A stretch of DNA of 64,000 bases, taken from NCBI RefSeq assembly GCF_013426205.1, contig NC_089428.1, positions 2,666,001 to 2,730,000 on the forward strand, given 5' to 3'. This document shows, piece by piece, positions 56,559 to 64,000 of the stretch. The translations under genes were made by a program, and so were the position numbers. This DNA is from Metarhizium brunneum. Taxonomy: Eukaryota > Ascomycota > Sordariomycetes > Hypocreales > Clavicipitaceae. Position 1 is the first letter of the stretch; each line of letters begins with the position of its first letter. The notes under the pieces were generated by a model. The model did no database searches and was not told the origin of the DNA. It worked only from the letters and a program-made list of their open reading frames with translations.

Positions 56559-57668
56559 CTAGTCTCCCAACCTGTAGCTGACGAGGGTATCTACACGATG
56601 ATTTGCCGTACTAAACCCCCGGAGCTGGACATGTTCGCCGTTGGCAATCTCCTTGGCATCCGAATCGCCCCATTCCACGGGAACGTCGCTGTCCGCATCG
56701 GCATAGACGAGTACATTAAACGTGCAGTCGCCGCTGAGTTGTGGCAGGAAAGTGACAGAGGCCGTAATCTGGCGGAAAATGGCGGCGATTTCGGCTTGAA
56801 TCTCGGCTTCTGTCTTTTCTGGCGCAGCCGCAGCGGCTGCCGGCGCAACGTTTTCCTGGTCGGTGGGTTGGGGGGGTGCTTTCGGCTTGGACTTTGCCGC
56901 CGGTTGTGAGATTTGAACCTGGTTAAGTGCGGTTTCGCTGTTAGCCATGGGCTTCGAGGGAGAGGGGGGGGCCGTGAAGGATGGCTTTTTGTGCCGCGAG
57001 GCCGACGCGAGGACCTACATCGAATTGCCAACGCTCGACATGCTCTCCCGTGTCCTTGTCGGTAATGACGATGACGAGCTTGGATATTTTGCCGCCCACC
57101 ATCCATTTATCGAGCTGGCTCATGATTTTCTTGATGTATGCCTTGACTTGGTCGTCGGCCGAGACTGTGCGGTGCGCGGTTAATTTCCCACATTGACAGA
57201 CGGCAATGGAGGCTGAGAGGGGGGGGTACTTTGCGTACCGAGCATGTTGAGGCCATATTTCTTGACGCTGGAGACGCGGGCGCGGAAATTAGCATGGTTG
57301 TACTCTCGCGTTGACGGAGGAGTCGTGGTAGCAAAGTTGGCACACATACGCGGTGAAGTCTTCGGCAGGGTAGACACCGCGTTGGAATCTAGACGCAGTT
57401 AGTTTGGCCGCAACAGTCGTTCGGTCGGTCGGGGCGGAGTGGCGGTCGAAGAGAGGGCGGATCAGCATACAGAATCGAGTGTATCGAGTATTGAAACTGC
57501 ATGAAGCGGCGGCCGAGGGTCAGCTTTCTGAGGAGGGGAGCAGGCAGGCGAATTGTGCGAGCGAAGGAGACGTACAAACTCGGCGACCAGTCTGGAGCTG
57601 CCCTTGAGCGAGAGCTTGTGCACCTTGGACTTGTCTTTCTCTTTCGGTCGTGGCTCTTTCGACGACAT
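56559..57668 (-). CDS. mad2: Spindle assembly checkpoint protein MAD2 (HORMA domain)
   Basis: Six exons: 57668-57576, 57496-57471, 57388-57350, 57267-57239, 57164-57019 and 56918-56559. The five introns are 74-100 bp, all GT...AG, and three exons are shorter than 40 nt. 230 residues. Mad2 inhibits Cdc20-APC at unattached kinetochores. HORMA landmarks: VAEF/FQYSIHSIL, QRGVYPAEDFT, VKKYGLNML, KLVIVITDKDTGEHVERWQFD, then FNVLVYADADSDVPVEW and the C-terminal safety-belt segment HVQLRGFSTANHRVDTLVSYRLGD. Between QFDVQI and the helix EIQAEIAAIFRQIT there is an Ala/Pro/Lys-rich insert of about 30 residues absent from animal Mad2. The last acceptor was set at CTTAACCAG because it rejoins QFD to VQI, the family order. 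Confidence 0.88.
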
Positions 57669-58879
57669 TTTATGCGTGGTGCGGCAGGTCGGTGGATGGT
57701 GCGTGCTTTAGTTGGCGAGGGTGCGGGTAGAGGGACGGAAAGCTGGGAGAATTAGAAAGAGAAGCTTTTTGCATGTATGTATTTGTCTCTTCTTTTCGTC
57801 CCACTGACGTCTGGTTGTTGTCAATTAATGGAATGTGGTGGGGAACCAGGCTGAGCTTGACGTTGAACTTGGAGCTTCGAGGGTCCAAATTGCGGGGTCC
57901 AACTTTGCCTTCTGAATCAATGTCGATCCATTTCTACAGATGCTTTCGTGCGCAAGTCTTCGTACAGCGACTTTTGGCGATTAGGCGCATTCTATCCACT
58001 GCATCAATTCCGACGATGTAGCATCTTGTGTCATTTGGCCGATTTGCACTCCAGAGTGGTTGCGGACAGGCACGACTGCAGCAGCGCAGCCATCTCCATC
58101 CCCCGAGCCCGCATCTGCTGTCCGCAACGTCGAGACCATCTCTCGCTCTCACTAGCCTCGTACATAACCTGTTGGCGGTTCGCAAGTGCCAACCACGGAT
58201 GGTATTGGACGACCAGACTTCGTTTCCACCATCGCGCCCACTAGGTTCGACCACATGTGGCCAGTACGTACACAAACAAGCCCCAATGCGAGACAACTGT
58301 CTGCCCAACTCTCCGAGGGTTTGAGCATCCTGTTAAAAGACAAGATCAACCCGACAAGGGCCATGCTTCCCGACGGGCAGAAGCCCAATAGTTTCAGGGC
58401 AGGAAGAACTTGACTGCTTGCGATGAGGCATGTGCATTACTTGGAAGGGTCAGAAACCTGGTAGCGAAGCCAACGGTGGATGCCAACCACGTTGCGTTAT
58501 TCTCCACGGCTCATACACGCATACATCATAGTGGCTACACGGAAGCCGGGGATATTTGTTGCCATATTACGTTTGGCAAGAATACATGGCCACTGTGCAT
58601 CAAGGTGAAGTTGAGGAAGTCTGAAGCAAGCTGTAGGCATCCCTCTTGGACGCATGGTTCCAGCCCAGTCACACACTCGTCCGCGTTTAACGAATGGGAC
58701 GTCTGCTTGCAGAAGCTCATGTCTTGAAAGGCTCAACTTGGCTTCCTCGACTATAAACATGTCTGATATGCCTGCACATCTCTGACTTGTACCATACGCG
58801 TAACATCATTCCCCGACGTTCATTCATTTCCCTCGCTCATGTCAACAAAGTACACAGGCCACCGTGAGAGGAGAGCAGC
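57669..58879. other. Intergenic, 1.2 kb
   Basis: Upstream of MAD2 and 3' flank of the next gene. Open frames here are short and overlapping; none was recognised. Confidence 0.5.
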
Positions 58880-59944
58880 CTAATTCTTCTTCTTCAGCAG
58901 ACGTGACAAAAAGTTGGACTTCTTGGGCTTCTTCTCGCCTTGATCCTGATCCAGGCCTCTGGCTCCGTCTTGAGGGCCTGCGCTCCCGTTTTTCTGCAAC
59001 TGCTCCTGGGCATCAAGCTGTGTTGTGTTGTCGTGCATGACTTGCTGCGCCATGGACACGGTGCTCTCCTGGGGAGCTTCGCCGACCACAGGCTGGCCCT
59101 CAATGAACAAATCCTTGACACTTCCAGGGCCGATTAGTCTCTCGTACACGGCCAGGGTTGTGCCGAATTCCTTCCTTGAGCCGACCTTGATGGCATCAAG
59201 TAGTTGCAGGGCGTATGTCTGGCAATTGTTGGTGATGAGGTTGTAGCCCGGCTGCGTCTCTCTGATGGCCTCGATGACGGATTCGCCTTTTCCATCCAGT
59301 TAGTTATTTCTTCTTGTCACGAGCGGCAGGATAGACAAACGCACCAGCCCGTCGTGTAGCGTCATCGTTGAAGCGCGTCTCGCCAACTTGAAATGTGCGC
59401 CACTCCTCGCGCTTGATCTTTTGATTTGTGTAAATGACGTCGAAATTCTCATCCTGCGGGTTCATCTAGTTGGTTTGGTGCTTCCGGCGAGGCTTGTTTC
59501 CAGGCGGGCGTAGACATACCATCCACAACTGGTGAGCATACTCGCCAACCAGCACGGCCCAATGCTGGGTCGGATCCGGATACTTGTTGATCTTGTCGGT
59601 GATCATCTTTCCGAGACCTGTCTGCTCAGCAAACCACTTGCCGGCCAGTCCGCCGACGGGATGCCATCCGACCTCGACGGGCCGTGATGGTCCGTCGAGC
59701 ACCGGGTCGGTGGCGGGCACAATATTGGGCTGTCTACCAAGTCCCATGGCATGCTTCAAGGCAAGTTCTCCTTTATTCAGGTTTTTCTTCCTGGTTTCGC
59801 GCAGTTTGCGCCGTTAGAATTCGCAGTCATGCATGTCGGCTTATCAAAGCATCAACGGCAGCCCAAAAACACGTACAGAAAGTCTCCCACCTTGTCGCTC
59901 ATGCGCTCCTCCTCTCCCTCGTTGGGTGCAGCTTCGGAAGTCAT
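58880..59944 (-). CDS. Putative papain-like-fold protein (PPPDE/LRAT/NlpC-like His...Asn-Cys signature), function unknown
   Basis: Model of four exons 59944-59891, 59753-59520, 59465-59345 and 59286-58880, introns 137, 54 and 58 bp, 271 residues. The first exon (MTSEAAPNEGEEERMSDK) and its acceptor TTGAAG are the least certain; translation could instead start at Met in HAMGLG. HWAVLVGEYAHQLWM supplies a His at the start of a beta strand, and YNLITNNCQTYALQLLDAI supplies Asn-Cys at the start of a helix. That pairing and spacing is seen in permuted papain-like families (PPPDE, LRAT, NlpC/P60), so a cysteine hydrolase or acyltransferase-like fold is inferred. The C-terminus after about residue 190 is low complexity and ends in a strongly basic tail (KKPKKSNFLSRLLKKKN), perhaps a nuclear or membrane-binding signal. 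Family members of this exact type are hypothetical proteins in fungi. Confidence 0.7.
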
Positions 59945-61425
59945 GGCAAACAGGCAAGCAACGAAACGCCGCGCGCGAAAGTGAGGTCACTGTGGTGCGC
60001 AGGAGCGGAGACAAACGAATGGGTCAAATCGTACGCGGCTGCTCGGTAAGTGTCTCGGTGTCTGGTAATAATAAATGAGAATCGCGCATGCCGGGTCAGC
60101 TTGTCCCAGGCTCCAAGGATCCAAGGGTCAAGGGGTCTAGTCCTCGCCTTGCACAAACATGAAGGGATCAATTGTACTGAGCCGCACGACTTTGTCAGAG
60201 AACATTGAACACAATGGACCCACGTGAGGCCGCCAGTGGCTCAGCTGAACCGTTGAGAACCTTGATTTGAGTCAAAGAGAAAGAGGTGACGGTGTGCTCA
60301 TCGCAAAGCAAAAAAAAAAAAAAAAAAGAGCCAGGTCAGTACTCGGTTACCTGTCTCCAACGTCAAAATCTTTTGTGCTAATGCTCGGATCTGATTGGCG
60401 TCGATCACAACAAAGGAACCCTAACCCTAACCCAGGGCATCATCCACCCGCAACTAGAGTTGGTAGCAATCCGGCGACGCGAAAGTCTCGTACTACTCGT
60501 CTTTGTATATTGCTCAACGGCGGCAGCGACTTGTCAACATAAGTGTCTTATCGGTCAAGCTAATCCACACTGTAAATTGTCATAAAATATGTGTAAAAGT
60601 GTCGTGTGTGTCTGTGATGCAGCGTGCGACATGTCAGCGCCTACAAACCGCCTTACAAATTGAGGAACTTGCCAAGAAGCTCGAGGCTTCACCTGACTGC
60701 GCGCTACGTTGGCATTGATATTACTTTTTCGTGTGCCTTGGGCGAGATAATCGTAAACATGTCTGGTTCTTGACATTGCGCCGGATGCCCTGAACCTACC
60801 CGGGACCTAGCAGAAATGTCGGTCCGTCTCCATCGGAACCGTGATCCAGAAGACCATTTCAGAGGCAAGACGATTTGAAGCATAATGAACTTCGCCTTGT
60901 ATAGTTGTTTTGCATTAAGCGGTGACCTAGCTACCCATAAACACTCATACACCATAATGATGACCTTATGTAGCATAGCTGTTAGGCTACCTCATTTTGT
61001 CCAAACCAACTCGGTCATGCGTGCCTAGCGTGCTGTTTCTTTTGACCGCGCACTCTTCGGGGACAGGGAATCTTAAGGGGCCCAGAAATGGCACAATTAA
61101 GAACTGCGATTACATATAAAGTCTTTGCGATATCTTGCGAATGGCGCCCGTACGGCCGCTTAGCCGCGTGAACGGGCTTTATCGGTCCTGCCAGATTCCC
61201 AAAAACTTGACTGATGCCACCTCGGAGGCCGGCCCCGCATGACCCCCTCACACGCAAAAACTATTGGACAACGCTGTCTCGTATCGATAAGACAACATTG
61301 AATTTTTTTCCAGCCCACCGCCTTTGGTTATTCCAGTCGCGCGCTCGAGGCCTGGTCCCGTCTCAGCATAACCCACGGTTCCCCCTTTGCCCGACAATAT
61401 TTCCAAGCCATCCTTTTCAATTGCC
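59945..61425. other. Divergent upstream region, 1.5 kb
   Basis: Between the papain-like-fold gene (minus) and DBP3 (plus). It contains an interstitial telomeric repeat at 60417-60433 and a run of about 18 A at 60308-60326. No gene was recognised. Confidence 0.5.
60417..60433. repeat. Interstitial telomere-type repeat
   Basis: AACCCTAACCCTAACCC, nearly three units of the CCCTAA fungal telomere repeat, about 1 kb upstream of the DBP3 start. Shorter copies occur at 17742, 22140 and (degenerate) 53231. Confidence 0.8.
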
Positions 61426-63337
61426 ATGGCTGCCACGAAACATACACTCGCAGAGGACGAGTCTGTACGACCGAGTAAAAAGACCAAGATTTATGATGGC
61501 AACGATGCATCCGAAGTGCGGATAAAGAAGGACAAGAAGGACAAGAAAGAAAAGAAGGAGAAGAAGGAGAAGAAAGAGAAGAAGGAAAAGAAGGAAAAGA
61601 AGCGCAAATCCGAAAAATCTAATGTCGTCGTCGATGATGCAAAGGCAAGGGACCTCGAAATACAGCGCAAGGCCGAAAAGAAGGCCAAGAAGGACAAGAA
61701 AGAAAGGAAGTTGAAGGAGGCGCAAGAATTAAAAGATAATGTTTCGATCAAAGCGCCCGCCGAGGTATCGAGCGTGTCCGAGAAGGACGAGAAAGCCTTG
61801 AGTAGTGAAAGGGCCTCCACCTCGGGGTCATATGTCCAAACAATCAGCCTATCCAATGTTCCCCAAGACGACGTCGATGCCTTCATGTCGACGAACCAGA
61901 TTGCCATTACCGATCCCCGAGGCGAGACATCGTCCCTTCGGCCAGTCGTCGAATTCCACCACCTTCCCTCGACGAACCTGCTCGAGAAGACCCCGTCGCC
62001 GTTTGCAAACTTCAAGGCTCCCACCCCCATCCAGGCCGCGTCATGGCCCTCCACGCTGTCCGGCCGAGATGTCGTCGGCGTTGCAGAGACAGGCTCTGGC
62101 AAGACCATGGCATTTGCTTTGCCTTGCGTCGAGTCCGTTTCCGCCATTGGTAAAAAGGGAACCAAGGCAGTCATTGTCTCGCCCACCCGCGAGCTAGCCA
62201 TGCAGACGCATACGCAGCTGGCTTCATTGGCCGCGCTGGCCAAGTTGAAGTGCGTTTGCTTGTTCGGAGGCTCATCAAAAGACGAGCAGAGGGCAATGGT
62301 AAACCGAGGTGCCGACATCATTGTGGCCACTCCTGGCCGCTTGAAAGACTTCATGTCCGACAGTACTGTTGATCTGAGTGGCTGTCAATTCGCCGTTCTG
62401 GACGAGGCTGATCGCATGCTCGACAAGGGGTTCGAGGACGACATCAAACAAATTCTGGGTGCTTGCCTCGCCCGAGAGAGGAGACAGACGCTCATGTTTA
62501 CTGCCACCTGGCCGCAGTCGGTCCAAGCTCTGGCGTCTACTTTCATGGTTGACCCCGTCAAGATCACCATTGGTTCAGGCGGCAAAGAAACCGAGAACGG
62601 CTCCGTAGAACTGCAAGCCAACACCCGAATTAGCCAAAAAGTCGAGGTCGTGGACCCCAAGGACAAGGAGTTTCGCTTGCTCCAGATTTTGAAACAGCAC
62701 CAGCAGGGCAAACAGAAGAACGACCGTATCCTGGTCTTCTGCCTGTACAAGAAGGAGGCCACTCGTGTAGAAAACTTCCTCAGCCGCAAGGGCATTCGCG
62801 TTGGCGGCATACATGGTGATTTGAAGCAAGAGCAGCGAACACGCAGCTTGGAAGCCTTCAAGACTGGCCAGACTCCTGTGCTCGTCGCGACCGACGTCGC
62901 CGCGCGTGGATTGGATATTCCCGAAGTTAAGCTGGTAATAAACGTTACCGTGCGTGGACTACCTGATGCGTCTTTGAACGGCCCGGGCGATTGCTAACTG
63001 TGACGACTAGTTCCCTTTGACGATTGAGGATTATGTTCACCGAATCGGCCGTACCGGCCGGGCTGGCAAGACCGGCGAGGCACACACCCTATTTACAGTC
63101 CAAGACAAGGCACACTCTGGCTCGTAAGTTCTGCACCGACGCAAAAATCTTGTCAGTTCTTCTTCTAACGTGTACTTGTGCAGCCTGGTCAACATTCTCA
63201 GGGGCGCCAATCAACCCGTCCCCGACGATCTGCTCAAGTTTGGCACGACTGTCAAGAAGAAGACTCACGACATGTACGGATCATTCTTCAAAGATGTAGA
63301 CATGACACAAAAGGCGACAAAGATTACGTTTGACTAG
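61426..63337 (+). CDS. DBP3: ATP-dependent RNA helicase DBP3 (DEAD-box, ribosome biogenesis)
   Basis: Exons 61426-62949, 63011-63123 and 63184-63337, introns 61 and 60 bp, 596 residues; ATG at 61426 ([11 protein letters not shown]). Residues about 30-105 are a [12 protein letters not shown] lysine/glutamate tail that marks nucleolar Dbp3. Helicase motifs in order: Q motif ([16 protein letters not shown]), I AETGSGKT, Ia PTRELA, GG, Ib [49 protein letters not shown]. Intron 1 separates VINVT from [14 protein letters not shown]; reading through it would give a stop just before motif VI, so it must be removed. The enzyme remodels pre-rRNA for 25S/27S processing in yeast. All motifs are intact. 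Confidence 0.93.
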
Positions 63338-64000
63338 GATGCCCTTGGTTTGGTCCATCTCCTGGTAGCATTTCTTTTGCACATTTTACATGGCAATATT
63401 TTGGGCGTTCATATTTGGTGGCTTTTTCAGGTACGAGTAGACTGGCAGCATTTGAAGGGCTATCGCCTCTTGGGGCCCATCATGGGTATCAAATACTTGT
63501 ATGGCGTAACGCAGCTTAGAAAAGTTCATCTTGGACTGATGACAAATACATGTACACAAGTCTAAATAGCTGGCGGAACAGCACGGCCAACATGCTTTGC
63601 ACGTGTCATGGTTAACGCCGGGTCTGCTACATCAGAATATGAGGTTAGAGTGAGCCGATCAAAGTCGACAGAGATATCGTCGCAGTGCTTGAGATCCAGG
63701 GACCTGATAGTTACAGTCACATTCTTTTGCCCAAAAAGAAAGGCTCAAGCAAGCTCCGCACAAGATGATACACTGTCACTCTAACTTGAGGCGTTGCCAC
63801 AGTTATATTGCGATGCCACGAAGAGCAACGTAGAGAAGGAAAGTCTAGCTTCTATCCTTGACCAAGTGTTATATTGAAAATATGGTTAAAGAATTTCATA
63901 TGAGTTTCCTACATGACTCTCCTAGTCGCCAAGATGGCGATGGCCCTGAATTGTCCGGCGACTTGCCAATGGCCTATGCGGCAGCAGCGGGCATGCTTTG
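63338..64000. other. 3' flank of DBP3 to window end
   Basis: 663 bp without a supported gene; a 71-codon frame at 63350-63565 looks like chance. Confidence 0.5.

Noticed and set aside
60308..60326. A-run as the poly(A) tail of a LINE or SINE
   Set aside because: No upstream element or target duplication was found; treated as a simple run.
61491..62354. 287-codon minus-strand frame opposite DBP3
   Set aside because: Sense strand encodes all DEAD-box motifs.

Overview
The window is nuclear DNA of a filamentous ascomycete. The evidence is many short introns (about 50-130 bp) with GT...AG ends and CTAAC/CTGAC branch sites, typical fungal gene content, and an AT-rich block that looks like repeat-induced point mutation (RIP). 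Protein flavour suggests Sordariomycetes, probably Hypocreales; this is inference and the species is not identified.

Layout. 1-1788: 3' part of an RTG2-type Ppx/GppA gene. 2001-14528: a geranylgeranyl-diphosphate-synthase-like pseudogene split by an 11.9-kb nest of transposons. The outermost is a RIP-ravaged DNA element with 44-bp inverted repeats and a 9-bp target duplication (2329-14252). Inside it lies a 474-bp TRIM-like LTR element. Inside the first bases of the TRIM's 3' LTR sits an apparently intact, young Ty3/Gypsy chromovirus (5821-13631, minus strand) with identical 436-bp LTRs, Gag, a -1 frameshift site, Pol with a chromodomain, and an extra spliced antisense gene with a Zn2Cys6 motif. 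14.5-18.6 kb is gene-poor.

18.6-36 kb: MFS transporter, mitochondrial sulfide:quinone oxidoreductase, secreted lysozyme-like protein, a membrane-anchored DUF3712-like protein transcribed divergently from a giant secreted protein made of 19 leucine-rich repeats (17 of exactly 76 residues), and a bZIP/DUF3425 transcription factor. 36-40.3 kb is gene-poor. 40.3-50.5 kb: secreted GH18 enzyme, then three minus-strand genes (ThDP-dependent enzyme, ACS-type MFS permease, sugar-porter MFS) that could form a small uptake and catabolic group. 51.9-63.3 kb: a small secreted protein and then housekeeping genes: UBP14/USP5 deubiquitinase, MAD2 checkpoint protein, a protein with a His...Asn-Cys papain-like signature, and the DEAD-box helicase DBP3.

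Spliced gene models were built by eye from reading frame, splice-site consensus and family conservation; frames are consistent across every junction given. Family names are from recognition of motifs, not from a search. No tRNA, rRNA or CRISPR was recognised.
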